Shown here: in pieces, positions 27,025 through 36,577 of the stretch
Position numbering within the stretch: position 1 is the first letter of the stretch
Layout: every line of letters begins with the position of its first letter
Origin: Xanthobacteraceae bacterium
GTDB taxonomy: Bacteria > Pseudomonadota > Alphaproteobacteria > Rhizobiales > Xanthobacteraceae
Reading direction: 5' to 3'
NCBI GenBank assembly: GCA_022841625.1
Contig: JALHRD010000011.1
Coordinates: 1-64,000 of the forward strand
Length of the DNA stretch: 64,000 bases
Translations under genes and position numbers: made by a program
The notes under the pieces: model-generated
Database searches by the model: none
Told to the model about the DNA's origin: nothing
Seen by the model: only the letters and a program-made list of their open reading frames with translations

Positions 27025-27825
27025 ATGATGAAACGCACTGGCGCCACGATCGCCCTGATCACGACCGCGCTATTCGCGCCGATGACTTCGGTGGCGGCCC
27101 AATGCCCTAACAATCAGCAGGCGCTTGGGACCAGCCGGGTGCTGACCGTCAATCCTCGGACCTTTCCGATGGTGGGACGAGCACAGTACCGCGAGTCGCT
27201 TCGGCTCAACAAGCGTGAGGTCGTACTGACGTTCGACAACGGTCCATCATACCCGTACACCGAAACGATCTTGCGGACGCTCGCGGCCGAATGCGTCAAG
27301 GCAACCTTCTTCGCCATGGGCAATAATGCCAGTGAGGATCCCGAGCAGATCCGCCGCATCGCGCAAGCCGGCCACTCGATCGGGGCGCAGGCTCTCAATC
27401 CAGTGTCGCTGACCAGCCTGCCATTTGCCGATGCGAAAAAGGAGATCGACGAAGGCATCCGGGCGCTCAACAGCGCGATGCAGGTCAGTCAGCGGGCGAC
27501 GCCGTTCTTCCGCGCGCCGATGCTGCAAATGTCGCCGCAGCTCATTCGCTATGTCACGTCGCTGGGCATGATGGTCTGGAGCATCGACGTCGACTCCCGC
27601 GACTGGAACGATGCGTCGGAGGACCAGATTGTCGAGAACGCCATAAAAGGCCTCGAGCGCTCCGGCGGCGGTATTCTGGCGATGCAGGATATTCAACCCG
27701 CAACCGCGCGCGGGTTGCCGGCGCTGTTGGAAGAACTCAAGCGTCGGAATTTCCGCATCGTGCATGTCGTGCCCGGCCAGACCCAGGCCGGCGTTGAATT
27801 GAGGCCGGGCCAAACGCCCAACTGA
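27025..27825 (+). CDS. NodB-fold polysaccharide deacetylase homologue, probably inactive
   Basis: A 266-residue exported protein with a signal peptide (1-25, ending SVAA) and a NodB domain. It aligns without gaps to the intact paralogue at 29096 through residue 221, and this shows loss of the catalytic set. The metal-binding aspartate is N72 (TFDNGP instead of TFDDGP), the two metal histidines are Q122 and P126, and the histidine of the LHDI motif is Q221. R163 in FFRAP is kept. A binding, regulatory or chaperone role is more likely than deacetylation. ATG at 27025 has GAGGAG eight bases upstream and lies 46 bp after the GT2 gene. Confidence 0.85.
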   Translation: MMKRTGATIALITTALFAPMTSVAAQCPNNQQALGTSRVLTVNPRTFPMVGRAQYRESLRLNKREVVLTFDNGPSYPYTETILRTLAAECVKATFFAMGNNASEDPEQIRRIAQAGHSIGAQALNPVSLTSLPFADAKKEIDEGIRALNSAMQVSQRATPFFRAPMLQMSPQLIRYVTSLGMMVWSIDVDSRDWNDASEDQIVENAIKGLERSGGGILAMQDIQPATARGLPALLEELKRRNFRIVHVVPGQTQAGVELRPGQTPN

Positions 27826-27890
27826 CGCTGCAATGCGGACGCCGCCGCGGTAACATGCGGCAATTGTTAACGAGTTGCGCCTAGATATAA

Positions 27891-27930
27891 CGCTCGGCCG
27901 CCTCCGGAAGGAGTGGGCCGAGCGCTTTGT
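27891..27930 (+). terminator. possible weak terminator or attenuator hairpin
   Basis: Nine-base stem CGCTCGGCC / GGCCGAGCG with a 16-base loop, followed only by CTTTGT. It lies between the pseudo-deacetylase gene and the GH75-like gene. The short T-run makes it weak, so some read-through is expected. Confidence 0.4.
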
Positions 27931-27958
27931 CATGAACGCGTAGTTGAGGCTCTAAGGC

Positions 27959-28957
27959 ATGGCGATTGGAACGCTGAAATCCTTCCTGCGGATCGCTGCC
28001 ATTTTGATCGGCAGCGTCGGCTACAGCGCACAGAGCTATGCGCAGCTGGCCTGCGCGCTGCCGCGGGCCTTTAACGATCCGCATGCGGTCATTCACGACG
28101 ACCGGTCGCTGTTTTGGGTGCGGCCGCTGCAGGTCGATGCCGATGGTGCGCCGAATGCTTACCATCGCGACGATCCCCACGGAAAGCGACATGCGATCGA
28201 GTATATTTTCAATGGAATGACGATTTATCGAAGCGGCGTGGCGATGCCGTTCGAATTGGACGAGCGCAACAATAAAGATTGGCTGACCGCTTATCGCAAA
28301 ATCGTCGCCAACGGATGGAAAGCGCCGGCCGGCTATTCCGTCGATATCTACGGCTTTGCGCGCGATAATCGTGGCATGGTGTGCTTGAGGGACGGGGGCC
28401 GCTTGATCTCAACGACCAGCCTCGTCCTCGATTTCGACCTGCCGGACTGCAACCAGAAGAAATACATCGACGCCCTGAAATTCCCTGGCTTCGTGGTTCC
28501 CAATCGCACCGGTGACGAGCGTCCAGTTCCTAATGCGGACGATCAGGTTGCCCCGCCGTTCGCAGAACGCGGGCTTAGTCGCGGCGACCTCGGGATTGTC
28601 TACAACCCCGAAACCGGGCTCTGGAAGGGCGCGTTTCTTTACGATACCGGCCCGCGCCACTTGCTGGGCGAAGGCTCGCTCCGGCTGGTGATGAATCTAC
28701 GGGGGCTCCAGCAGGCTCCCAGGAATGCCGTCGAGACCAATTCGCTTGGGATTGTCGAAACCTTCAGTGTCAGCTTCCCCGGCAGCGTCGCCGATCTGGG
28801 ACCGCGCGCAACTTGGACGCCGCAGAAGGTCGAGCAGGCCGCTGCCGAGCGGTTCAAGGCCTGGGGCGGTGGCTCCATAACCAACGCATTGCAGCGCATG
28901 TTTGCCTGCGCCCAACAGTATAAACGCGATCATTCCACAGTATCCCCGGCGCGTTAG
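27959..28957 (+). CDS. exported GH75 chitosanase-like protein
   Basis: A 332-residue protein with a signal peptide (about 1-28, QSYAQ). The body resembles glycoside hydrolase family 75: LQVDADGAPNAYHRDD near residue 60 and a later LYDTGPRHLLGEGSLRL, like the D-x-G-P...G-E-x-S pattern of GH75 chitosanases. It may cut partly deacetylated N-acetylglucosamine polymers or, if the catalytic acids are not placed correctly, only bind them. Its position between two NodB-fold genes and after a GT2 synthase supports a role in handling the same polymer. ATG at 27959 with AAGG close upstream. I am moderately sure of the family. Confidence 0.6.
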   Translation: MAIGTLKSFLRIAAILIGSVGYSAQSYAQLACALPRAFNDPHAVIHDDRSLFWVRPLQVDADGAPNAYHRDDPHGKRHAIEYIFNGMTIYRSGVAMPFELDERNNKDWLTAYRKIVANGWKAPAGYSVDIYGFARDNRGMVCLRDGGRLISTTSLVLDFDLPDCNQKKYIDALKFPGFVVPNRTGDERPVPNADDQVAPPFAERGLSRGDLGIVYNPETGLWKGAFLYDTGPRHLLGEGSLRLVMNLRGLQQAPRNAVETNSLGIVETFSVSFPGSVADLGPRATWTPQKVEQAAAERFKAWGGGSITNALQRMFACAQQYKRDHSTVSPAR

Positions 28958-29063
28958 TGTTACGATCTACAGTAAATCCGGTTTCGGGTTAAACTTAAGA
29001 ATGGACAGTTCGTCTTAACCAATTGTTTAGCCTAGTTGTCACGCCGAAAATGCCGCACATAGA

Positions 29064-29084
29064 CGTCTAGAGATTGTCTAGACG
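29064..29084. promoter_or_regulatory. inverted repeat just before the deacetylase start
   Basis: CGTCTAGA and TCTAGACG separated by five bases form a perfect eight-base inverted repeat. It ends at the ribosome site GGAGCGG and 11 bases before the GTG start at 29096. As DNA it could be an operator; as RNA it could mask the ribosome site. Confidence 0.5.
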
Positions 29085-29095
29085 GAGCGGCCAAC

Positions 29096-29884
29096 GTGAA
29101 AAACATCGGACGATTTGCGATCGCCCTCATCGGCGCCGTGGTCTGCGCTTCAAGCGCGCAGGCGGCGCTTGAATGTGCCCGCAACCCGAATGCACTGGGC
29201 ACCAGCCGCGTCATGCGCGTTGCGCCGAGCGATTTTCCTCTGATCGGTCGGGAGCAATACCGTGAGACGCTGCCGCTGCGCGATCGCGAGGTCGTGCTGA
29301 CTTTCGATGACGGCCCGATCCCGGCTACCACACCGCGTATCTTGGATGTGCTGGCGGCGGAGTGCGTGCGGGCGACGTTCTTCATGTTGGGAATGAATGT
29401 GGCCGAAGCGACCCACCTGGCGCGGCGCGCCTATGACGAAGGCCACTCAATTGGATCCCATTCGTTCAGCCATCCGACGCTTGCCAAGATATCGCCGGCG
29501 GCGGCCATCGCGGATATCGACCGGGGCATCGATGCGGTAACCGAGGCGCTGGGACGCGGCCGTCAGCTCGCGCCGTTCTTCCGCGCGCCCTATCTCTCAA
29601 TCAACCGGGAGATCGAGCGCCACGTCCTGTCCCGCGGCCATATGGTCTGGAGCATCGATGCGGACTCGCTCGACTGGACCTTCACCACGCCGGACAAGCT
29701 GGTCGAACGAAGCATGGCTGAACTTGAGCGCTTGGGCCGCGGCGTCCTGCTGTTGCACGACATCAAGCCGGTGACCGTTCGCGCACTGCCGATCTTGCTG
29801 GCGCAGCTCAAGCAGCGAGGCTTCCGCATCGTCCACGTCGCGCCTCCGGCGGTTCAGGCGACGAGCCTGGCTCCCGCGCGCTAA
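29096..29884 (+). CDS. polysaccharide deacetylase (NodB type, intact active site)
   Basis: A 262-residue exported enzyme: signal peptide 1-23 (SSAQA), then a carbohydrate esterase 4 domain. The catalytic set is complete: D71 and D72 (TFDDGP), H122 and H126 (SHSFSH), R163 (FFRAPY) and H221 (LLHDI). It should remove N-acetyl groups from GlcNAc-type polymers in the periplasm or at the surface. The start is GTG at 29096 with GGAGCGG upstream. It lies 138 bp after the GH75-like gene with its own AT-rich upstream region and an inverted repeat at the start, so it may be separately controlled. It is a clear paralogue of the protein at 27025. Confidence 0.92.
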   Translation: MKNIGRFAIALIGAVVCASSAQAALECARNPNALGTSRVMRVAPSDFPLIGREQYRETLPLRDREVVLTFDDGPIPATTPRILDVLAAECVRATFFMLGMNVAEATHLARRAYDEGHSIGSHSFSHPTLAKISPAAAIADIDRGIDAVTEALGRGRQLAPFFRAPYLSINREIERHVLSRGHMVWSIDADSLDWTFTTPDKLVERSMAELERLGRGVLLLHDIKPVTVRALPILLAQLKQRGFRIVHVAPPAVQATSLAPAR

Positions 29885-29985
29885 AGCATGATCCCGAAAA
29901 GTGGGAACCAGTTTTCGGAAAAGATCATGCTCAAACAATCAAGTTAGACCGTGATCCGATTCAATCGAATCGGATCACGGTCTAA
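29885..29985. repeat. ATGATC-type palindromic repeat, copy A (two hairpins)
   Basis: Starts right after the deacetylase stop. First hairpin: GCATGATCCCGAAAA...AAGATCATGC (29886-29930). Second: a perfect 19-base stem, TTAGACCGTGATCCGATTC with its complement and a four-base loop (29944-29985). Related copies lie at 50719 (first hairpin only) and 51870 (both). This repeat type is widespread in Hyphomicrobiales. Here it may also end transcription. Confidence 0.85.
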
Positions 29986-30015
29986 GTGCATTCGGCTGGT
30001 CAATCATCGGCGTCG

Positions 30016-31812
30016 TTACGGCGTATAGCGTTCACCGATGGCCGGTGCGCTGACGCCGTGGCCAGGCAGGTCCCAAACGCCAGCGCCGCCCGGGTTCTTA
30101 TCGGCGCCGATATTGGCATCGATCAGACAGGGCTTGCCGTTGGCGATCGCCGCGCGCACCGCGTCGGCCAGGTCGCCGGGGCGGTCGACGCTGACACCAT
30201 CAATTCCGGCTGCCCGCGCCATTGCCGCAAAATCCGGATTGTAGGGCGCGCCGGTCGCTGGATGCTTGAAGTCGGTCGCCAATTCGCGGCCGCCGAGATA
30301 GCCGCGCTGCAAGCCGCGGATCGAGGCATAGGCGTAATTGTTCCACACCACCCAGACTACCGGCAGCGCATATTCGACCGCGGTGCCGAGCACGCTGGCA
30401 TGCATGAAGAACGCGCCGTCGCCGACCACCGCGACGCAAGGGCGCTCCGGGGCCGCAAGCTTGGCGCCGAGCACGCCGGCGACGCCAAAGCCCATCGGGC
30501 CAAATCCCATTGAGCCGATCAATGAGTCCGGACGCCGCGGCTTGCAGAACTGCAGCAGCCAGTTGTGATGCACGCCGATATCGCTGACCAGGATGGCATC
30601 CTCGGGCAGCGCGCGGTCGATCTCGTAAGCGGCGCGTTGCGGATTGATCGGGGTTGCTTCGTCGGTGAAGCCGGGCGCGACCAAGGTATCCCATTCCTTG
30701 CGATAGCCGTCGATCGCCCTCAGCCAGGGCGTGTGGCTTGCCGCGGCATCGGCGACGCCGCGGCGGGTGTCGAGTTCGGCCAGTACTTGCCGCAGGAAGG
30801 TGCGCACATCCGCCATCAGCCCGAGCGCGACCGGATAGTTGCGCGCGATCTCCTCGGGGTCGATATCGACATGGATCAGTTTGGTCGGCGGGATCGTGAA
30901 CGAATAGCCCGGGATCCACGAGCTTGAGGTGCGGTCGTCAAAGCGCACGCCAAGCGCCAGCAGCACATCGGCTTGGCGCGCGGCATGATTGGCTTGATAA
31001 ACGCCGCCTCGCGATACTAGCCCGAGCGACAGCGGATGATCGCTTGGGATGGCGCCGAGGCCGCTGGCCGATGCCGCGATCGGAATTTGCAAGCGCTCGG
31101 CAAGCGCGCGCAGCTCCGCCGCCGCGCCGCCATAGCGCACGCCTTGTCCGACCAGGATCACCGGGCGCTTGGCGGAGAGCAGCAGGTCGACGGCTTTGCT
31201 CACGCCCTCCGGATCGGCGCCGCAGCGCGATGAAATATTGGCGCTCCATTCCTGTGGATTCGGCGTCTCCTCGGCGGCGGATTCCTTGAAGATATCGAAT
31301 GGCACGTCGAGCACCACCGGCCCCGGCCGTCCGGTGACCATGGTTTTCCAGGCCTGCCGCATCATCAGCGGCACCTGGTCGCCGCGCGTAGGCTGGAACA
31401 CCTTTTTGCACATGGTGCGCACGGTCGAGGGAAAGTCGGCCTGATAGTGCCGGTACAGTTCTTGAAACGCGCCACGATTGAATTGGCTGGTCGGCACATT
31501 GCCGGTGATCGCCATGAACGGGACGGAATCGAGATAGGCATTGGCGAGCGCGATCGGCAGGTTTACCGAGCCCGGGCCGCACGACGTAAAGGTCGCGACC
31601 GGCTTGCCTGCGACTCGGTAATAGACATCGGCCATGAAACCCGCGACCGTCTCGTGATGGGTCGAGATCGTCTTGATGTCGCTCGATCGCTCGAACAGCG
31701 CGTCAAGCAGCCCGATATTGCCGTGTCCGCACAATCCGAAGACATACGGCACTTTCTCGCGCACGAGATAGTCGACGATGATCTGGCCGCCGTTGAGAAC
31801 GTTGCTGGTCAT
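30016..31812 (-). CDS. thiamine-diphosphate-dependent enzyme, acetolactate synthase-like
   Basis: A 598-residue ThDP enzyme with the three-domain layout of acetohydroxyacid synthase large subunits and related decarboxylases. The catalytic glutamate is E54 in HHETVAG; the C-terminal ThDP motif is GDGAFFMHA...WNN. The middle domain has VILVGQGVRYGGAAAELRALAERL. No small regulatory subunit lies nearby, so it need not make acetolactate; relatives include oxalyl-CoA decarboxylase, sulfoacetaldehyde acetyltransferase and benzoylformate decarboxylase. The ATG at 31812 is chosen with GAGGC upstream; the open frame runs further to 31896 without similarity. It stands alone. Confidence 0.88.
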   Translation of the reverse strand: MTSNVLNGGQIIVDYLVREKVPYVFGLCGHGNIGLLDALFERSSDIKTISTHHETVAGFMADVYYRVAGKPVATFTSCGPGSVNLPIALANAYLDSVPFMAITGNVPTSQFNRGAFQELYRHYQADFPSTVRTMCKKVFQPTRGDQVPLMMRQAWKTMVTGRPGPVVLDVPFDIFKESAAEETPNPQEWSANISSRCGADPEGVSKAVDLLLSAKRPVILVGQGVRYGGAAAELRALAERLQIPIAASASGLGAIPSDHPLSLGLVSRGGVYQANHAARQADVLLALGVRFDDRTSSSWIPGYSFTIPPTKLIHVDIDPEEIARNYPVALGLMADVRTFLRQVLAELDTRRGVADAAASHTPWLRAIDGYRKEWDTLVAPGFTDEATPINPQRAAYEIDRALPEDAILVSDIGVHHNWLLQFCKPRRPDSLIGSMGFGPMGFGVAGVLGAKLAAPERPCVAVVGDGAFFMHASVLGTAVEYALPVVWVVWNNYAYASIRGLQRGYLGGRELATDFKHPATGAPYNPDFAAMARAAGIDGVSVDRPGDLADAVRAAIANGKPCLIDANIGADKNPGGAGVWDLPGHGVSAPAIGERYTP

Positions 31813-32171
31813 GTTGGCATTGCCTCGCTTGCGCAAACCATTCCGTCGTGTCCGGTAGGCCGTTCGTTCGTTGAGGAGGTGGCGAATTTTGACCACTTGT
31901 GGAGCTGGACCACAACCCGTGGCTCAACGCTAGTGCCCCGTTTCCGAAGTTCGTGATACATCGCAGCAACCACCTACACGAACTTCGGAAACCAAGGGGC
32001 ACTAGCAACGCTATGATTTTGGTGCCGCTTTTCGATTTGAAGTTCCTAACCGCATTTGCCGCAAGCGCTGCAGGAACTTCAAATCGGCGGCACTAGACCG
32101 AAGCATGCGAGGTGAAAGCGAGCCGAGGCAATGAGCAGGCAGCTTGCTTCGATCGCCGTTCCGAGGTACAT
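31813..32171. other. divergent intergenic region, 359 bp
   Basis: Lies between the ThDP enzyme gene and vapBC. About half of it is the palindromic element copy 2 (31930-32096). No gene was found. Promoters for both directions should lie in the flanks (31813-31929 and 32097-32160). Confidence 0.5.
31930..32096. repeat. double-hairpin palindromic element, copy 2 (MITE/REP-like)
   Basis: A 167-bp relative of the element at 6127-6298, in the same orientation and with the same CTAGTGCC/GGCACTAG ends. First stem: GTTTCCGAAGTTCG with CGAACTTCGGAAAC; second: TTTGAAGTTCCT with AGGAACTTCAAA. In the second stem copy 2 has TTTGAAGTTCC where copy 1 has TCTGAAGTTCC, with a matching change in the other arm. 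The 5' arm of the first stem has lost a few bases compared with copy 1. Confidence 0.85.
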
Positions 32172-32459
32172 ATGTACCTGAAGCCTGCTGGAGTTCTCGT
32201 CGTGAAGGATCAGGTTCACATTCGCAATGCCGAGGCCGCGCGGCTCGCGCGCACGCTGGCGCGCCAGACCGGCACGACGATCAGCCAAGTCGTGCTCGAT
32301 GCGCTGCGCCAATATCGTCCAAGGCGCCGCCAACCGACTCCCCAAACCCAGGTCGAGCGGTGGCGTCGGCTCCTGCGCGAAGACCGAGAGCAGGGCATGT
32401 TGCGCCCGGAAACGCCCATCGAGACGCTTTATGACGACGCCACTGGGCTTCCGACGTGA
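32172..32459 (+). CDS. vapB: VapB-type antitoxin (PSK/Rv0623-like)
   Basis: A 95-residue antitoxin. The conserved part is VHIRNAEAARLARTLARQTG, the N-terminal DNA-binding segment of Rv0623-type VapB proteins, followed by TTISQVVLDALRQY and a basic linker. Two starts are possible: ATG at 32172 with GAGG five bases upstream, and GTG at 32202 with TGGAG upstream, which begins exactly at the conserved part. The stop overlaps vapC as GTGA, the normal toxin-antitoxin coupling. Confidence 0.82.
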   Translation: MYLKPAGVLVVKDQVHIRNAEAARLARTLARQTGTTISQVVLDALRQYRPRRRQPTPQTQVERWRRLLREDREQGMLRPETPIETLYDDATGLPT

Positions 32460-32863
32460 TCGTTCTGGACAGCTCCGTTCTGATCGCCATTATCAAGGGT
32501 GAGCCGGAAACCGAGCGGCTGCTCGACCTTCTCGCCACCGAGGAATGCATCCTCGGCGCGCCGACCCTGGTGGAAACTCGCGCGTGGTGCACGATCAACC
32601 TTGCGTCGCGCTCGTCGCGCTGGTTGGAACATTTCATCGATGCTGGGGCGGGCATCGTCGTGCCGTTCGGCCGCGAGATGGCGGAAGCGGCCTCCGCAGC
32701 GTTCGCGACTTTTGGGAAGGGAAGCGGGCATCCAGCGAGGCTCAATTTCGGCGACTGCATGGCCTATGCGGTCTCGGCAGTGATGCGGGCGCCACTTCTG
32801 TTCCAAGGCGCAGATTTTGGACAGACTGCTGTCATGGTGCATCCAGCTTCGATCCGGCCATAA
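32456..32863 (+). CDS. vapC: VapC-type PIN-domain ribonuclease toxin
   Basis: A 135-residue PIN-domain protein. The acidic active-site residues are D5 (LDSSVLIAI), E40 (TLVETRAW), D100 (NFGDCMAYA) and D120 (FQGADF). VapC toxins cut tRNA or rRNA and are held inactive by VapB. The GTG start at 32456 overlaps the vapB stop by four bases. The palindromic element at 31930-32096 lies just upstream of the operon. Confidence 0.9.
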   Translation: MIVLDSSVLIAIIKGEPETERLLDLLATEECILGAPTLVETRAWCTINLASRSSRWLEHFIDAGAGIVVPFGREMAEAASAAFATFGKGSGHPARLNFGDCMAYAVSAVMRAPLLFQGADFGQTAVMVHPASIRP

Positions 32864-32893
32864 CGATCGCCGGGCGGCCTCGCTCGTTCAGTA

Positions 32894-33856
32894 TCAGTTC
32901 GTCATCACCCGCACCGGCTTGCCGTCGATGAATCCGCGGATGTCCTCGACCACGCCGGCGAAATAGTTCTGGTAGTTTCTCAGTGCGACATAGCCGAGAT
33001 GCGGCGTGATCACGACATTGTCCATCTTACGCAGCGGGTGATCCTTGGGCAGCGGCTCGATGTCGAATACGTCGAGGCCGGCGCCGCCGATTTTCTTGTT
33101 GCTCAGCGCCGCCAGCATTGCTGCTTCGTCGACAATCGGGCCGCGCGAGGTATTGATGAGATAGGCGGTCGGCTTCATCAGGGCGAATTCGGCCGCACCG
33201 ACCAGCCCACGCGAGCGCTGCGACAGCACGACGTGGATCGAAATAAAATCGGACTGCCGGAACAGGTCTTCCTTGCTGACATAGTCGACGCCGGCTTCCT
33301 TGCATTTCTCGGGCGTGAGGTTCTGGCTCCAGGCAATCACCTTCATGCCAAACGCCTTGCCGATCGCGGCGGTCCGGGTGCCGAGCTTGCCGAGGCCGAG
33401 GATGCCGAGCGTCATGCCCTCCAGTTCCGGACCGATGGTCTTCTGCCAGGTCTCGCCGGCCTTCAGCCGGGCATTCTCATAGCCGATGTGGCGGGTCAGT
33501 TCGAGCATCAGGCCGATGGCGATGCCGGAGGTCGGGCTGCCGAACGAGCCGGTGCCGCAGACCGTGACGCCTTTGTCGGCGGCGGCCGCCATGTCGATCG
33601 AAGCGTTGCGCATGCCGGTGGTGATCAGGAGCTTCAGGTCGGGCAGCTTCTCGATCACCGCGCGCGGAAAGCCGGTGCGTTCGCGCATGGCGCAGACGAT
33701 TTGGAACCCTTGCAGCGCCTTAACCACATTGTCGGCGCTGCCGAGGTGTTCGTTGAACACCTTGACCTCGATGTCGCCCGAAACTGCCGACCAGTCCGCC
33801 GCCTTGAGCGCGATGTTCTGGAAGTCGTCGAGGATTGCACAGCGATACTTTGCCAT
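32894..33856 (-). CDS. D-2-hydroxyacid dehydrogenase family protein
   Basis: A 320-residue NAD-dependent dehydrogenase of the D-isomer-specific type. Visible motifs are the Rossmann LGILGLGKLGTR, the active-site arginine in NTSRGPIVDE, the glutamate in DVFDIEPLP and the histidine in TPHLGY. The catalytic domain begins with RCAILDDFQNIAL, common in a subgroup annotated as phosphoglycerate-dehydrogenase-like. The substrate is unknown. ATG at 33856. The convergent vapC gene ends 30 bp away. Confidence 0.9.
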   Translation of the reverse strand: MAKYRCAILDDFQNIALKAADWSAVSGDIEVKVFNEHLGSADNVVKALQGFQIVCAMRERTGFPRAVIEKLPDLKLLITTGMRNASIDMAAAADKGVTVCGTGSFGSPTSGIAIGLMLELTRHIGYENARLKAGETWQKTIGPELEGMTLGILGLGKLGTRTAAIGKAFGMKVIAWSQNLTPEKCKEAGVDYVSKEDLFRQSDFISIHVVLSQRSRGLVGAAEFALMKPTAYLINTSRGPIVDEAAMLAALSNKKIGGAGLDVFDIEPLPKDHPLRKMDNVVITPHLGYVALRNYQNYFAGVVEDIRGFIDGKPVRVMTN

Positions 33857-34067
33857 GTGGTCTGGTTCCTTATGCCGGTTCGGGTGCGCGGATCACGCGC
33901 GGGCGGACCGCGCAAGCCGCGTGGGAGGATGGGAGAAAGAAGAAGAGCACAGATGCGGTCCGGTCGGGCAGAAATCCGGCCTAACAAACGCGAATCCGGC
34001 GAAGGCCGCAATGGGCCTGAAACCGGTGGCGGGCGCGGTTGGCAACCATGCGGAAAGTGCGGTGGTC

Positions 34068-34277
34068 TTAGCTCTTCGAATGGGCCAGGCCGGGCAGTTG
34101 CGGTGCCTCGGCCGGCGCGGCGGCATATTTGGCGCGCCACTTCGGGCCGGGCCCGCGCATGTAATGCAATTCGGGACGATAGGGATCGCTCAAGGAGCGG
34201 AACAAGCGGGTGAATTCGGCCAATAAGCGTCGCAGTTCGCTCGGTGCGATTTTGTTATGGTTGTTCGACGTGCTCAT
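34068..34277 (-). CDS. small hypothetical protein, 69 residues
   Basis: Short frame starting at ATG 34277 with AGGA eight bases upstream. The product begins STSNNHNKIAPSELRRLLAEF and has an amphipathic helix followed by a Pro/Ala-rich tail; no signal peptide or membrane segment. I do not recognise a family. The ribosome site and amphipathic N-terminus favour a real gene, but the frame is short and G+C-rich. Confidence 0.45.
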   Translation of the reverse strand: MSTSNNHNKIAPSELRRLLAEFTRLFRSLSDPYRPELHYMRGPGPKWRAKYAAAPAEAPQLPGLAHSKS

Positions 34278-34597
34278 CGCCGTATCCTGTGGTCCGGCCG
34301 TGGCGGCTTGGCTTACTGCCAATTGGTCGCGCCACAATGCACTCTGGTTTGATCTATTTTCGGGCCGAAATTATTAAATTCCCGTAGGCTTTCGGCCGTC
34401 GCCCCGGTCCAATTTACGGTCAGCATTGCCAGGAGGTTACGAAACTGGCGCCGCGCGGCGTCCATGCTATCGCGCGGCCGCTTGGCTGGCGGGCAAGAGC
34501 GGCCTTGCCGTAAGCGGTTCAGACCGCTAAATGACCCGTAATTCCCCCATTACCGGCGCTGATCAGATGCGCCCGAGACACGAGGGCAGGGCGCTCC
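34278..34597. other. intergenic region before ettA, 320 bp
   Basis: No gene seen. Contains an AT-rich patch at about 34335-34385 and a short hairpin AGCGGT/ACCGCT (34513-34528) that could belong to the ettA leader. No clear promoter boxes can be assigned. Confidence 0.4.
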
Positions 34598-36250
<1,653 letters not shown>

Positions 36251-36295
36251 TCGATCTGTGCTAGGGTGGCACTACAGCAGTCAGGAGCCTCCTCC

Positions 36296-36538
36296 GTGGC
36301 GGACACCGACAACGTCGTTCTTGAGCATCTGCGCCACATCCGTCGCGTGGTGGATGAAACGCGCGAGGACGTGCGCGAGCTCAAGACTCGGGTAGGGGGG
36401 CTTGAGCGCGAGGTGGCGCAAGTCCATGTGGATATCGCGCAAATCCAGGTCAAGATTGCCGAGCAGTCGGCGCGCATTGACCGGCTGGCCGACCGGGTCG
36501 AACGCGTCGAGCGGCGGCTTGATTTGACGGATGCGTAA
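36296..36538 (+). CDS. small coiled-coil protein
   Basis: An 80-residue protein that is one long helix with heptad spacing: VLEHLRHIRRVVDETRED, VGGLEREVAQVHVDIAQIQ and RIDRLADRVERVERRL. It looks like a small coiled-coil dimer. GTG at 36296 is chosen with AGGAG nine bases upstream. It lies between ettA and tam, 39 bp before the latter. Similar short proteins are common in this bacterial group; no function is known. Confidence 0.72.
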   Translation: MADTDNVVLEHLRHIRRVVDETREDVRELKTRVGGLEREVAQVHVDIAQIQVKIAEQSARIDRLADRVERVERRLDLTDA

Positions 36539-36577
36539 GCCCGCGCCGCGCGCAATTCTGCCGACAGGTTCTCGCCA

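Noticed and set aside
30016-31812. Acetolactate synthase IlvB for branched-chain amino acid synthesis
   Set aside because: There is no ilvN-like regulatory gene or ilvC nearby, and the family includes many enzymes with other substrates, so only the general class is given.
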